Both the position numbers and the translations under genes were made by a program. Of a stretch of DNA of 64,000 nt, positions 37,717-47,063 are shown piece after piece; the stretch's first letter is position 1, and each line of letters begins with the position of its first letter. A model generated the notes under the pieces. It made no database searches, had not been told where the DNA came from, and was given only the letters and a program-made list of their open reading frames with translations. This DNA comes from Candidatus Methylopumilus universalis (GTDB lineage Bacteria > Pseudomonadota > Gammaproteobacteria > Burkholderiales > Methylophilaceae): positions 930,001 through 994,000 of the forward strand of contig NZ_CP040968.1 of the NCBI RefSeq assembly GCF_006365315.1. The letters run 5' to 3'.

Positions 37717-38076
37717 ATGACCTTGAATGATATTAAAAAAGCGGTAGTTGAGGCGCTTGAGGATATTAAAGCGTTCGATATTGAAGTTATTGATGTAAGA
37801 AAAATTACAACGGTTACAAGTTTTATGGTGGTTGCAAGTGCCAACTCAACGAGACAAACAAAAGCTCTCGCTCACAATGTTTGCGAAAAAATGAAGTCGC
37901 TTAATATTCATGTTAATGGGGTTGAGGGTGAAAAAGAAGGTGAATGGGTTCTAGTGGATGCGGATGATGTCATTGTTCATATCATGCTCCCTACCACGCG
38001 CGCCTATTATAATCTTGAGCAGTTATGGATAGAGCCTCCAAAAAAATCTCCAAAAAAAATTAATTCGCTTCATTGA
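37717..38076 (+). CDS. rsfS: Ribosome silencing factor RsfS
   Basis: 119 residues. RsfS binds L14 and blocks subunit joining in slow growth. Seen: FDIEVIDVRKITTVTSFMVV and GEWVLVDADDVIVHIM. It is normally preceded by nadD; here panD lies directly upstream and nadD is absent from the neighbourhood. rlmH overlaps by 4 bases. Confidence 0.94.
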   Translation: MTLNDIKKAVVEALEDIKAFDIEVIDVRKITTVTSFMVVASANSTRQTKALAHNVCEKMKSLNIHVNGVEGEKEGEWVLVDADDVIVHIMLPTTRAYYNLEQLWIEPPKKSPKKINSLH

Positions 38077-38534
38077 AAATTAAAATCATCTCAATTGGCA
38101 ATAAAATGCCAGGCTGGATTAACGAAGTTTTTGATGGATACATTTCAAAGCTCAATCACGATTTTTCTCCTCAGCTCGTAGAAATTAAACCAGAAAAAAA
38201 ATTTGACTCCATAGAGCAAAAAAAAATGAGTGAGGCTGAAAAAATTTTATCTCATCTCGATAAAGAGTTTTTAATTGTGCTTGATGAAAAGGGAGTTCAG
38301 TTCACATCGCAAGAACTAGCTCAAAAATTAAATCATTGGTCAGAACATTTCAAACATATTGCCTTTGTGATTGGGGGTGCTGATGGTATACATGAAGACG
38401 TTCTTCAGAAAGCCAATCTTACATGGAGCCTATCCAAATCAACGTTCCCCCACGCTCTTGTAAGAGTCTTAGTGGCAGAGCAGCTATATCGAGCCCACTC
38501 AATTTTAGAAAATCATCCTTATCATCGTGAATAA
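38073..38534 (+). CDS. rlmH: 23S rRNA pseudouridine1915 N3-methyltransferase RlmH
   Basis: A 153-residue SPOUT methyltransferase. The knot region FVIGGADGI (usually GGPEG) and the C-terminal LSKSTFPHALVRVLVAEQLYRAHSI are diagnostic. The start is TTG within the rsfS stop region. It overlaps the photolyase start by 8 bases. Confidence 0.94.
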   Translation: MKIKIISIGNKMPGWINEVFDGYISKLNHDFSPQLVEIKPEKKFDSIEQKKMSEAEKILSHLDKEFLIVLDEKGVQFTSQELAQKLNHWSEHFKHIAFVIGGADGIHEDVLQKANLTWSLSKSTFPHALVRVLVAEQLYRAHSILENHPYHRE

Positions 38535-39933
38535 AAAATATAACAATTCACTAGTTTGGTTTAGAAGAGATTTGCGTGATTATGATCATGCTGCTCTTTC
38601 TCATGCGCTTCAAGAGTCTAAACAAGTTTTTTGTATTTTTATTTTTGATAAAGAAATTTTAGACGCCTTAAAAAATAAAGAAGATAGGCGCGTTGAATTT
38701 ATTTGGGAAAGTATTAAAGAGCTTAAAGAAAGTCTTATTCAAAAAAAATCTGATTTAATTGTGATGCATAGCTTGGCTTCTGATGCAATTTCTCGTGTCA
38801 TTGATGAATTTAAGATCGAAGCAATTTATGCCAACAGAGATTATGAGCCGCAAGCTATCAAACGAGATGAAGAAATAAAAAATATTGCGATTAAAAAAAA
38901 TGTCGTATTTTATGGCTTTAAAGATCAGGTGATTTTTGAACAAGATGAGATTCTGACTGCGCTAGATAAGCCCTATACTGTTTTTACGCCTTACAAAAAT
39001 AATTATTTAAAAAAACTTACTCAAACTACGATACCTCGCTTCGATATTGAGCCGTTTATCGAAAATCTTGCTCAATTTAAATCTGATCCTCTATTGAGCC
39101 TCGAGGACATGGGATTTAAAAAAACCAATCTTCATCAAATAAAAATTTATACTGGCATGACTGGAGGAAAATTACTCGCTGAGGATTTTAAAGAGAGAAT
39201 AGCGCTCTACAAAAAAACGCGCGATTTCCCAGCGATTAAAGGTGTCTCATACCTTTCTGTCCACTTACGATTTGGGACGCTCTCCATAAGACAGCTTGTT
39301 CGGCTAACCCAAGAATCCTTTAGTGAAGGCGCTGAAGCATGGCTTAATGAATTGATTTGGCGTGAATTTTATTTTCAAATTCTATTTCATCGTCCAGACG
39401 TAGCGCTCGGTAGAGCTTTCAAAAAAGACTATGAATCGATCGCTTTTGAAAATAACCCTGACTATTTCAAAGCATGGACAGAAGGCCAAACTGGATTTCC
39501 GATTGTTGACGCTGCGATGAGACAACTTAACCAAACGGGCTTTATGCATAATCGCCTTAGAATGATTGCCGCTTCTTTTTTAGTCAAAGATCTTCTTGTC
39601 GATTGGCGATGGGGTGAAGCGTATTTTGCAGAGAAGCTTATTGATTTTGACTTAAGCGCTAATAACGGCGGTTGGCAATGGGCAGCCTCTACAGGTTGTG
39701 ATGCTCAACCATGGTTTAGGATTTTTAACCCAAATACGCAGTCCTTAAGATTCGATCCTCAAGGTAAATTTATTAAAAAATATATCCCTGAGCTTGATCA
39801 TTGCAGTGATGATGAGATTCACGCTCCATGGCTCAGTCAAAACGCTCATAAAATAAGCTACCCAAAGCCCATCATTGACCATGCCTCACAAAGAATTAAA
39901 GCGCTGGCCCTCTATAAATCGGTCAAAAACTAG
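38527..39933 (+). CDS. phrB: Deoxyribodipyrimidine photo-lyase (class I CPD)
   Basis: A 468-residue blue-light DNA-repair enzyme. The N-terminal antenna domain opens with SLVWFRRDLRDYDHAAL; the FAD domain carries WLNELIWREFYFQI and GGWQWAASTGCDAQPWFRIF, including conserved Trp residues of electron transfer and substrate binding. The start is GTG. Presence fits life in sunlit water (inference). Confidence 0.95.
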   Translation: MNKKYNNSLVWFRRDLRDYDHAALSHALQESKQVFCIFIFDKEILDALKNKEDRRVEFIWESIKELKESLIQKKSDLIVMHSLASDAISRVIDEFKIEAIYANRDYEPQAIKRDEEIKNIAIKKNVVFYGFKDQVIFEQDEILTALDKPYTVFTPYKNNYLKKLTQTTIPRFDIEPFIENLAQFKSDPLLSLEDMGFKKTNLHQIKIYTGMTGGKLLAEDFKERIALYKKTRDFPAIKGVSYLSVHLRFGTLSIRQLVRLTQESFSEGAEAWLNELIWREFYFQILFHRPDVALGRAFKKDYESIAFENNPDYFKAWTEGQTGFPIVDAAMRQLNQTGFMHNRLRMIAASFLVKDLLVDWRWGEAYFAEKLIDFDLSANNGGWQWAASTGCDAQPWFRIFNPNTQSLRFDPQGKFIKKYIPELDHCSDDEIHAPWLSQNAHKISYPKPIIDHASQRIKALALYKSVKN

Positions 39934-39956
39934 GTTGTTGTTTTTATGCAACACCA

Positions 39957-39978
39957 AAGGCCTCTAGGCTTTAATTTT
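39957..39978 (+). terminator. Weak hairpin after the photolyase gene
   Basis: AAGGCC (39957-39962) pairs with GGCTTT (39967-39972), including one G-T pair, around TCTA, followed by AATTTT. A possible weak intrinsic terminator before the mlaA promoter. Confidence 0.35.
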
Positions 39979-39988
39979 CAATAAGTTA

Positions 39989-40017
39989 TAGACAAAAAAA
40001 CAACATTAATAGATAAT
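39989..40017 (+). promoter_or_regulatory. Possible promoter of mlaA
   Basis: TAGACA (39989-39994), 17 bases, GATAAT (40012-40017). The predicted start near 40024 is only about 7 bases before the first ATG but about 22 before the in-frame ATG at 40046. Confidence 0.5.
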
Positions 40018-40030
40018 TTGCCTAAGATTA

Positions 40031-40768
40031 ATGAATCCTTTTGACATGACAAAACACATCAGCAAATTCCTCGTAGCAATCTTAGTCACTTTCGTCATGT
40101 TTGGTTGTGCTTCACAACAAAACAAAGATCCTCTCGAAGGTCTTAATCGTACAGTTTACAAATTTAATGATGTCGTTGATAAAGTAGCGTTAAAACCTGT
40201 GGCTCAGGGCTACCAAGCAATTACACCTACCCCTATCCAAACGGGTGTGAATAACTTCTTTAAAAATATTCGCGACGTCGTAACACTCGTAAACGAATTA
40301 TTCCAATTCAAATTCAAGCAAGCTGCTAATACAACGGGTCGAGTTGCTTTAAATACAACCGTGGGTGTCCTTGGTATATTTGATGTGCATTCAAAAGCAG
40401 GTGGTGCTCGTTCAAAAGAAGATTTTGGCCAAACACTTGGTTACTATGGTATTGATAGTGGGGCGTATTTAGTACTTCCTCTTCTCGGTCCGTCAAGCAC
40501 CAGAGATGGTATTGGATTTGCGACTGATGCATTCTTCTTCGATGCAATTGGTTATATCAATGATGACACAACTCGATGGGCTACAATTGCAGTCGCGGTG
40601 ATCGATAAACGTGCAGACCTAATGGATGATATCGACATTCGTGACAAATCTTTCGATCCCTATGCTTATATGCGTGATAGTTATTTGCAAAATAGAGAAA
40701 ACTTAGTGAAAGATGGCGTAGAAGATCCAAAAGGTGTCAGACCTTACACACTGCCTCTTGGCAATTAA
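40031..40768 (+). CDS. mlaA: MlaA/VacJ-family outer-membrane lipoprotein
   Basis: 245 residues. MlaA removes misplaced phospholipids from the outer leaflet with OmpC and the MlaFEDB transporter. A lipobox ends at FGC (residue about 26). Family blocks: DPLEGLNRTVYKFND, PIQTGVNNFFKNIRDV, RVALNTTVGVLGIFD, KEDFGQTLGYYGIDSGAYLVLP. The start is either 40031 or ATG 40046 (MTKHISKFLVAIL), the latter giving a cleaner signal peptide. No mlaBCDEF is nearby. Confidence 0.93.
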   Translation: MNPFDMTKHISKFLVAILVTFVMFGCASQQNKDPLEGLNRTVYKFNDVVDKVALKPVAQGYQAITPTPIQTGVNNFFKNIRDVVTLVNELFQFKFKQAANTTGRVALNTTVGVLGIFDVHSKAGGARSKEDFGQTLGYYGIDSGAYLVLPLLGPSSTRDGIGFATDAFFFDAIGYINDDTTRWATIAVAVIDKRADLMDDIDIRDKSFDPYAYMRDSYLQNRENLVKDGVEDPKGVRPYTLPLGN

Positions 40769-40778
40769 TTAGCTTTCA

Positions 40779-42113
40779 TCAACTAGAAGCAATACTCATT
40801 TCTTCTAGTAAGATCGAACCCGTATGTTTCGATCCGTTTCTGTAAACATCATTTCCAATAGCTAAAATCTGTTTCAACATATCTTTCATATTGCCTGCAA
40901 TCGTAATTTCTTCAACGGGATAAGCAATCACCCCGTCTTCAACCCAGAACCCTGCAGCACCTCTAGAGTAATCACCTGTGACCATATTGATGCCGTGACC
41001 CAGTAGCTCTGTTACAAACAGACCTTTATGCATTTGTTTAATAAGATCTTTTAGGTTTTGATTGCCCGTCTTCACAATGAGATTATGCGCACCACCGGCA
41101 TTACCTGTTGATTGCATGCCAAGCTTTCTGGCGGAGTAAGAAGATAGAAGGTATCCATTGATAGTACCTCGGTCAACTAATAGTCTTGAATTTGTCGCTA
41201 CCCCTTCATCATCAAACATAGAACTTGCGTCTCCCCGCAAAAAGAAAGGGTCTTCTTCAATCGTTAATTGATCGCTTGCTACTTTTTCGCCGAGCGAGTT
41301 TAGAAGAAATGAAGATTGGCGATATAAATTACCGCCAGAGATGGCTGAGATAAGAGATGAGATAAGTCCGGTTGCTATCGGCGCTTCAAAAATAACTGGC
41401 GCATGGCATGTCTGAATTTTTTTAGCGCCTAGTCGAGAGAGCGTTCGTGTGCCTGCTAATTTTCCTACCGATTCAACTGACTCTAAATCTTCAACATGTC
41501 TTGCTGACGAGTACCAATAATCTCTTTGCATCATCGACTTTTCTTCTGCAATCACAGAGCAGCCAACCGAATGTCTCGATGTGGGATAGCCTCCCATAAA
41601 ACCATGACTATTAGCGTAAATAAAAATACCCTCGGAAGATGAAATGCTAGCCCCTTCGGAATTTGTAATTTTTTGACTTACACCAAGCGCTGAAGCCTCA
41701 CATGTTTTCGCAAGGTCAATCATATGGTCAATAGAGATGTCCCACGCATTATACAAATCAAGATCTTGCATGTTTGTCGCCATCAGATTTTTATCAGCTA
41801 AGTCAAAAAAAGGATCGGGCGCTGTATAGCGCGCAATATTAAAAGCAGCCTCTACGGTATCTTCAATACTTTGCATGGATAGATCAGATGAGCTTGAACT
41901 GCCCTTCCGCTGGCCATTATAAAGGGTGACAGAAAATCCTTTATCTCTATTGATTTCAAGAGTTTCAAGCTCACCTAAACGTACAGAAACATTTTTACCT
42001 GTACCATAACTTAGCTCAACTTCAGATGCGGTAGCACCTATACTCTTTGCATAATGCAATGTGTGGTCAGCAATTTTTTTTAATTGTTCTAAATCAAATT
42101 GATTTTTTTTCAT
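40779..42113 (-). CDS. pmbA: Metalloprotease subunit PmbA (TldE)
   Basis: 444 residues. PmbA/TldE pairs with TldD, which holds the metal site; PmbA itself lacks HExxH, as here. The two cleave unstructured peptides and mature microcins. Blocks include GATASEVELSYGTGKNVSVR and LGHGINMVTGDYSRGAAGFW. It is divergent from darP, a gene pairing conserved in Beta- and Gammaproteobacteria, and nearly meets mlaA (10-base gap). Confidence 0.93.
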   Translation of the reverse strand: MKKNQFDLEQLKKIADHTLHYAKSIGATASEVELSYGTGKNVSVRLGELETLEINRDKGFSVTLYNGQRKGSSSSSDLSMQSIEDTVEAAFNIARYTAPDPFFDLADKNLMATNMQDLDLYNAWDISIDHMIDLAKTCEASALGVSQKITNSEGASISSSEGIFIYANSHGFMGGYPTSRHSVGCSVIAEEKSMMQRDYWYSSARHVEDLESVESVGKLAGTRTLSRLGAKKIQTCHAPVIFEAPIATGLISSLISAISGGNLYRQSSFLLNSLGEKVASDQLTIEEDPFFLRGDASSMFDDEGVATNSRLLVDRGTINGYLLSSYSARKLGMQSTGNAGGAHNLIVKTGNQNLKDLIKQMHKGLFVTELLGHGINMVTGDYSRGAAGFWVEDGVIAYPVEEITIAGNMKDMLKQILAIGNDVYRNGSKHTGSILLEEMSIASS

Positions 42114-42188
42114 GTCTCTATAGGTAGGAAAGTAAACCCTGTTATCATAACTTAGAAATAGTCACTCTATTAAGTCACTTACATTCAT

Positions 42189-42689
42189 ATGGCAAAAGAT
42201 AAAGATTTCGAAAATAATACCGTCAGCAGGACGCAGCTTAAACTTGAAGCTGAAAAACTTCAATCACTTGGATTGAAATTATGTGATTTATCAGTATCCA
42301 AATTAAAGGCTTTGAATTTACCCCCCGATTTATTCGAAGCAATTATAGCCATGCAAAAAATTACGAGTAATGGCGCCAAAAGGCGTCAGAGTCAATATAT
42401 TGGCAAGCTCATGAGAAATTTTGATGCTACTGAATTAAATACGATTATGACTTTTTGGGATCAGCAAGAAATTAAAGAAAAACAACATTTTCACAATATA
42501 GAATTGTGGCGGAAAAAATTAGTTGAAGATCCTGGAAGTGTTAATGATTTCTTAATTAAGTTTCCTACGGAAGAAAAATTAATTTTATTAAACACAATCA
42601 AAGAAGCAGCTGAAGAAAAGACTAAAGATAAAGCGCCTAAATATAGTCGAGAATTATTTAAGCTTATAAAAAAAATTATAGAGAAATAA
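42189..42689 (+). CDS. darP: Ribosome biogenesis factor DarP (YjgA, DUF615)
   Basis: A 166-residue, highly charged DUF615 protein that associates with late 50S precursors. Seen: SRTQLKLEAEKLQSLG, LPPDLFEAIIAMQKI and KRRQSQYIGKLMRN. Divergent from pmbA, two bases from the stop of the convergent PDZ gene. Confidence 0.92.
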   Translation: MAKDKDFENNTVSRTQLKLEAEKLQSLGLKLCDLSVSKLKALNLPPDLFEAIIAMQKITSNGAKRRQSQYIGKLMRNFDATELNTIMTFWDQQEIKEKQHFHNIELWRKKLVEDPGSVNDFLIKFPTEEKLILLNTIKEAAEEKTKDKAPKYSRELFKLIKKIIEK

Positions 42690-42691
42690 AA

Positions 42692-43447
42692 TTATCTGCG
42701 GTTAAGTTCAGTAACTACAACCTTTTCCTCATTATCTCTTGCATATTTAATTTTCACTTTATTGCCTTGCTGTTTGAATACTGATTTAGCGAACTCTTCA
42801 GGCGACTCAGTACTAACATCATTTAATACAAGTATCACATCACCTTTTTGAATGCCTGATTTAAAAGCGGGTGAATCTTTAATCACTGCAATGACTTTCA
42901 AGCCCGCCTCTTCCTTCTTCTCTTTGGTGTCTGAGTTTTTCTTAATTAACTTAATGACATGTAATCCTAAAATTGGCTGAGGTAGCTTGGCCCAATAGGT
43001 TGCATAAAAGTCAAACTTACTATTTTTATCTTGTAAGTCCGCTTCACTCACCTCAATCACACTATTTTTTTCACTCTTGCTGCTTTTTTTCATTTCAGCA
43101 TGAATCTGTCTTAAGCGCTCTGTTCGGGTCATTTCATTAATTTTACGGTCGTAGACTAAAACCACATCTGCTTCGATCGATTGGGCATGTTTAAGCGCTT
43201 GGTTAGGTTCCGTAAAAGGTCCCTGAAATGCAGAGGTTCCCATAAGGTCATAGCCATCTTCTAACATTCTAATATTATCTTTTTCTTTATTCATGCCAGC
43301 ATAAATTTTTGTATCAGGCTTTTTTTGCAGCGAATGAAGACTGTCATTACTTTGCGTAAGATAATTTACTTGAAATAGATTGGTCTCTTCAGCAAATGCC
43401 AGAGTGCTTAATAAATTGAGGATGACAAAAATAAGTTTAAATTGCAT
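42692..43447 (-). CDS. Exported PDZ-domain protein without protease domain
   Basis: 251 residues. A signal peptide (residues 1-18, LIFVILNLLSTLAFA). The N-terminal domain contains GYDLMGTSAFQGPF and IEADVVLVYDRKINE, a pattern I have seen in uncharacterised bacterial PDZ proteins. The C-terminal ~80 residues form a PDZ domain (KVIAVIKDSPAFKSGIQKGD, VILVLNDVS). No protease catalytic triad is seen. Probably periplasmic; partner unknown. Confidence 0.75.
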   Translation of the reverse strand: MQFKLIFVILNLLSTLAFAEETNLFQVNYLTQSNDSLHSLQKKPDTKIYAGMNKEKDNIRMLEDGYDLMGTSAFQGPFTEPNQALKHAQSIEADVVLVYDRKINEMTRTERLRQIHAEMKKSSKSEKNSVIEVSEADLQDKNSKFDFYATYWAKLPQPILGLHVIKLIKKNSDTKEKKEEAGLKVIAVIKDSPAFKSGIQKGDVILVLNDVSTESPEEFAKSVFKQQGNKVKIKYARDNEEKVVVTELNRR

Positions 43448-43503
43448 AGAATTCCCTTAAAGCGATAATGTTATGATCGAACTTTCACTAATTATGACCC
43501 ATC

Positions 43504-44079
43504 ATGAAAAATAAGTTCACTAAAATTGGACTCATTTCAATTAGCGATCGAGCTTCAAAAGGCGAATATGAGGATCAAGGCATTCCTCATCTGAAGGCTT
43601 GGCTTCAAAAAGCCCTCATTTCACGCTTCGAAACAATAGAAAAAATTATCCCTGATGAAAGACCAATCATTGAATCTTCTTTGATTCATTTTGTAGATAT
43701 CGATTTGTGCGATCTTATTCTTACGACAGGCGGAACAGGCCCTGCTCTAAGAGACGTCACGCCTGAGGCCACCTTAGCAATTGCGGATCGTGAGATGCCT
43801 GGCTTTGGTGAGCAAATGCGTCAAATCAGCTTACATTTCGTCCCCACTGCCATTCTATCGAGGCAGGTTGCAGTTGTGCGTAAAAATACCCTTATTATTA
43901 ATTTGCCTGGCCAACCTAAATCTATTGCGCAAACACTTGAGGGATTGAAAAATGACCAAGGAGAAGTGATGGTGCATGGCATTTTTGCGTCCGTGCCTTA
44001 TTGTATTGATCTTTTAAATGGCTCTTTTATTGAAACACATCAAGATATCGTGAAGGCTTTTAGGCCTAAAACTAAATAA
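43504..44079 (+). CDS. mogA: Molybdopterin adenylyltransferase
   Basis: 191 residues activating molybdopterin with ATP before Mo insertion. The N-terminal IGLISISDRASKGEYEDQG and LTTGGTGPALRDVTPEAT are diagnostic. It begins a plus-strand run through thiL, pgpA, cinA, recA, recX, alaS and lysC. Implies at least one molybdoenzyme in the cell. Confidence 0.94.
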   Translation: MKNKFTKIGLISISDRASKGEYEDQGIPHLKAWLQKALISRFETIEKIIPDERPIIESSLIHFVDIDLCDLILTTGGTGPALRDVTPEATLAIADREMPGFGEQMRQISLHFVPTAILSRQVAVVRKNTLIINLPGQPKSIAQTLEGLKNDQGEVMVHGIFASVPYCIDLLNGSFIETHQDIVKAFRPKTK

Positions 44080-44081
44080 TT

Positions 44082-45026
44082 ATGTCCTCAGAGTTCGAAA
44101 TTATTGATCAATACTTTAAGAAAAAAATGAAACAAACATTGCTGGGTGTGGGTGATGATGCAGCAATTATTCATATAAAAAAAAATCGTGAAATAGTTAT
44201 TTCTTCGGACATGCTTGTAGAAAATGTTCACTTTCTAAAAAATACAAATCCAGCTCACTTAGGCTGGAAATCTCTTGCAGTTAATTTATCTGATATTGCA
44301 GCGATGGGCGCTATGCCTAAATGGGTGACTTTATCGATTTCGCTTCCAAAAATAAATCATGGCTGGCTGCAAGAATTCTCAAAAGGCTTTTTTAAATGCG
44401 CTGATCAATTTGGTATTGATCTTATTGGTGGTGATACTACAAAAGGTCCTCTTACAATTTCAATCACGATCATGGGCGAAGTTAAAAAAAATAAAAGTCT
44501 ATTAAGGTCTGGTGCAAAAATAAATGACGATATATGGGTGACCGGCCAATTAGGGATGGCCTCCATGGGCTTGGCTAGTCTCCAGGGGAAGTTAAAGCTT
44601 GCTCCTTCTTTAAAAGTGAAATGTATAAAAGCGCTTGAAACGCCTTCACCTAAAGTTTTAATTGGCTCCCATTTATCTCGCTATGCGAATAGCTGTATTG
44701 ATATTTCTGATGGCCTCATTCAAGACTTAAGCCATATCTTAAAAGCTTCAACTGTTGGCGCTAGTCTTTTACTTAATGAAATTCCATGTGATCAATTTAT
44801 TCATTCATCAAAAAAATATCAATTTGCATTAAATGGTGGTGATGATTATGAATTACTATTTACAGCATCGAAAAAGCATAGGCTCTCTATAGAAAAAATT
44901 GCAAAAAAAACGAGTACAGCTATTAGCGTCATTGGTGTTATCACTCAGAACAAAACACTAAAAATCATGGATCAAAAAGCCAAATCTATATCATTCAATA
45001 AAAAAGGATTTGATCATTTTGCCTAA
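44082..45026 (+). CDS. thiL: Thiamine-monophosphate kinase
   Basis: 314 residues; phosphorylates TMP to thiamine diphosphate. Motifs: LGVGDDAAI, SDMLVENVHF, NLSDIAAMGAMP, LIGGDTTKGP, CIDISDGL. pgpA begins inside its 3' end. Confidence 0.95.
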   Translation: MSSEFEIIDQYFKKKMKQTLLGVGDDAAIIHIKKNREIVISSDMLVENVHFLKNTNPAHLGWKSLAVNLSDIAAMGAMPKWVTLSISLPKINHGWLQEFSKGFFKCADQFGIDLIGGDTTKGPLTISITIMGEVKKNKSLLRSGAKINDDIWVTGQLGMASMGLASLQGKLKLAPSLKVKCIKALETPSPKVLIGSHLSRYANSCIDISDGLIQDLSHILKASTVGASLLLNEIPCDQFIHSSKKYQFALNGGDDYELLFTASKKHRLSIEKIAKKTSTAISVIGVITQNKTLKIMDQKAKSISFNKKGFDHFA

Positions 45027-45486
45027 TCTTAAATTTCTAATAAAGCATCCGTCATATTTTTTAGCTCTAGGTTTTGGTGCGGGACTTTCAAAAAGAGCGC
45101 CGGGCACGCTGGGGACGCTTGTAGGAATTCCTATTTATTTATGGGCATCGTCGTATAGCTTTTCCATACAGATGATGATGGCTTTCGTGTTTACAATTTT
45201 AGGCGTCTTTATTTGTAATCAAACAGCACTTGCACTTAAAGTTAAAGATCCAAGCGCTATTGTGTGGGATGAAATCTCCGCTTTCTTTTTAATGTTAATC
45301 ATTGCGCAACCCCTTTTAAATGCTTTCAAAATTTTTGAGTTATTTGTGCTCTTTAGAATCTTTGATATTTGGAAGCCTTTTCCAATCAATTATCTAGATA
45401 AGCATGTGGGGGGCGGATTTGGTATCATGCTTGACGATTATGTTGCTGCATTTTTTGCACTACTTATTTATTTCTCAATTCAATGA
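45010..45486 (+). CDS. pgpA: Phosphatidylglycerophosphatase A
   Basis: 158 residues from TTG 45010, or 155 from TTG 45019, which better matches the family start (PNLKFLIKHPSYFLALGFGAG). PgpA dephosphorylates phosphatidylglycerophosphate. Seen: KRAPGTLGTLVGIP, IVWDEISAFF, several membrane segments and a C-terminal GGGFGIMLDD. It overlaps thiL by 8-17 bases, and cinA overlaps its stop by 4. Confidence 0.93.
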   Translation: MIILPNLKFLIKHPSYFLALGFGAGLSKRAPGTLGTLVGIPIYLWASSYSFSIQMMMAFVFTILGVFICNQTALALKVKDPSAIVWDEISAFFLMLIIAQPLLNAFKIFELFVLFRIFDIWKPFPINYLDKHVGGGFGIMLDDYVAAFFALLIYFSIQ

Positions 45487-45983
45487 CGCAAACAATGATT
45501 CAAGATATCTGCCTTGAGCTTGGCAATGCGCTCACGAAAAAAAAATTTCGGATAGCGCTTGCTGAGTCATGCACCGGGGGGTTAGTTTGTCAGCACCTCA
45601 CAAATATTCCTGGTAGCTCTGTCTGGTTTGACCGAGGATTCGTTACATATAGTAATGAATCAAAAATTGAATTACTTAAAGTCAGTCAAGATACGCTTTT
45701 AAAATTTGGTGCAGTCAGTAAAGAAGTTGCTTCCGAAATGGCATTAGGCGCTCTTAACGAGAGCCATGCTCAAATAGCTTTATCAATTACAGGCATTGCA
45801 GGTCCTTCAGGAGGGTCTATTGAGAAGCCTGTCGGTACTGTTTTCTTTGCTATCGCCCATCAAAATAAGATTATTTTTAATGCTTCAAAAGTCTTCCCTG
45901 GATCAAGGGAAAATATACGTGAATCTTCTTGTCTATTTGCCCTAAATCAGGTCTTAGCGCTTACTTTAAACCCCCAAGTATGA
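45483..45983 (+). CDS. pncC: Nicotinamide-nucleotide amidohydrolase (CinA C-terminal domain, PncC)
   Basis: 166 residues, the stand-alone CinA C-domain that deamidates NMN to recycle pyridine nucleotides. Signatures: ALAESCTGGLVCQHLT and ITGIAGPSGGSIEKPVGTV. The cinA-recA order is widespread in bacteria. No N-terminal MoaB-like domain is present. Confidence 0.93.
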   Translation: MTQTMIQDICLELGNALTKKKFRIALAESCTGGLVCQHLTNIPGSSVWFDRGFVTYSNESKIELLKVSQDTLLKFGAVSKEVASEMALGALNESHAQIALSITGIAGPSGGSIEKPVGTVFFAIAHQNKIIFNASKVFPGSRENIRESSCLFALNQVLALTLNPQV

Positions 45984-46028
45984 AATAATTATTAGTGATA
46001 AAAACATTTTAATTAAAGGCAAATTTAG

Positions 46029-47063
46029 ATGGATGACAATAAAAGTAAGGCACTCGCTGCCGCATTAGCGCAGATCGAAAAACAATTCGGAAAAGGCTCC
46101 GTCATGAGGATGGATGATTCCGATGTTATCCAGGACATTCAATCCGTTTCAACAGGTTCCTTAGGTCTTGATATTGCGCTCGGCATAGGTGGCCTTCCTC
46201 GAGGACGTGTAGTTGAAATATACGGCCCAGAATCCTCAGGAAAGACGTCTTTAACACTCTCCGTCATTGCACAAATGCAAAAGCTTGGTGGTGTGGCTGC
46301 CTTTATTGATGCTGAACATGCACTTGATCCTCAATATGCTGCCAAATTAGGTGTCGTGGTTCCGGACTTACTCATATCCCAACCAGACACAGGCGAACAA
46401 GCCCTTGAAATTGCAGACATGCTTGTCCGCAGCGGTTCCGTGGATATTGTCGTCATTGACTCTGTAGCAGCATTAACACCACGTGCCGAAATTGAAGGTG
46501 AAATGGGCGACTCTCATATGGGTCTTCAAGCGCGTCTTATGTCACAAGCCTTAAGAAAATTAACCGGCAACATTAAAAAAACAAATACGCTTGTCATATT
46601 CATTAACCAAATTCGTATGAAGATTGGTGTAATGTTTGGCAACCCAGAAACGACGACGGGCGGTAATGCTTTGAAATTCTACGCATCTGTGAGGCTTGAT
46701 ATTCGTCGTATTGGTGCAATCAAAAAAGGCGATGAAGTCGTGGGCGCTGAAACAAGAGTTAAAGTGGTTAAAAATAAGGTGGCGCCTCCATTTAAACAGG
46801 CTGAATTTGATGTGCTTTATGGTGAAGGCATTTCAAGAGAAGGTGAAATTATTGAAATTGGTGCCCAATTAAATTTCATTGAAAAAGCAGGGTCATGGTA
46901 TAGCTATAACGGTGAGAAAATTGGCCAAGGCAAAGACAACGCAAGAGAATTTTTAAAAGAAAATCCAAAAATTGCTCAAGAAATTGAAGATAAGATTAGG
47001 GCAAACTCATCAGCCCTCAACGAGGCGATGACTGCGCCGCAGGAAACAGACGAAACTGAGTAA
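46029..47063 (+). CDS. recA: RecA recombinase
   Basis: A 344-residue DNA strand-exchange ATPase. Walker [11 protein letters not shown], the Q-containing [26 protein letters not shown] and an acidic C-terminal tail. The 45-base upstream spacer has no CTG-N10-CAG LexA box. A TAA stop at 47061-47063 sits inside the recX frame. Confidence 0.98.
   Translation: MDDNKSKALAAALAQIEKQFGKGSVMRMDDSDVIQDIQSVSTGSLGLDIALGIGGLPRGRVVEIYGPESSGKTSLTLSVIAQMQKLGGVAAFIDAEHALDPQYAAKLGVVVPDLLISQPDTGEQALEIADMLVRSGSVDIVVIDSVAALTPRAEIEGEMGDSHMGLQARLMSQALRKLTGNIKKTNTLVIFINQIRMKIGVMFGNPETTTGGNALKFYASVRLDIRRIGAIKKGDEVVGAETRVKVVKNKVAPPFKQAEFDVLYGEGISREGEIIEIGAQLNFIEKAGSWYSYNGEKIGQGKDNAREFLKENPKIAQEIEDKIRANSSALNEAMTAPQETDETE

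Noticed and set aside
40779-42113. PmbA lacking HExxH as a broken protease
   Set aside because: PmbA/TldE normally lacks the metal site; TldD supplies it.
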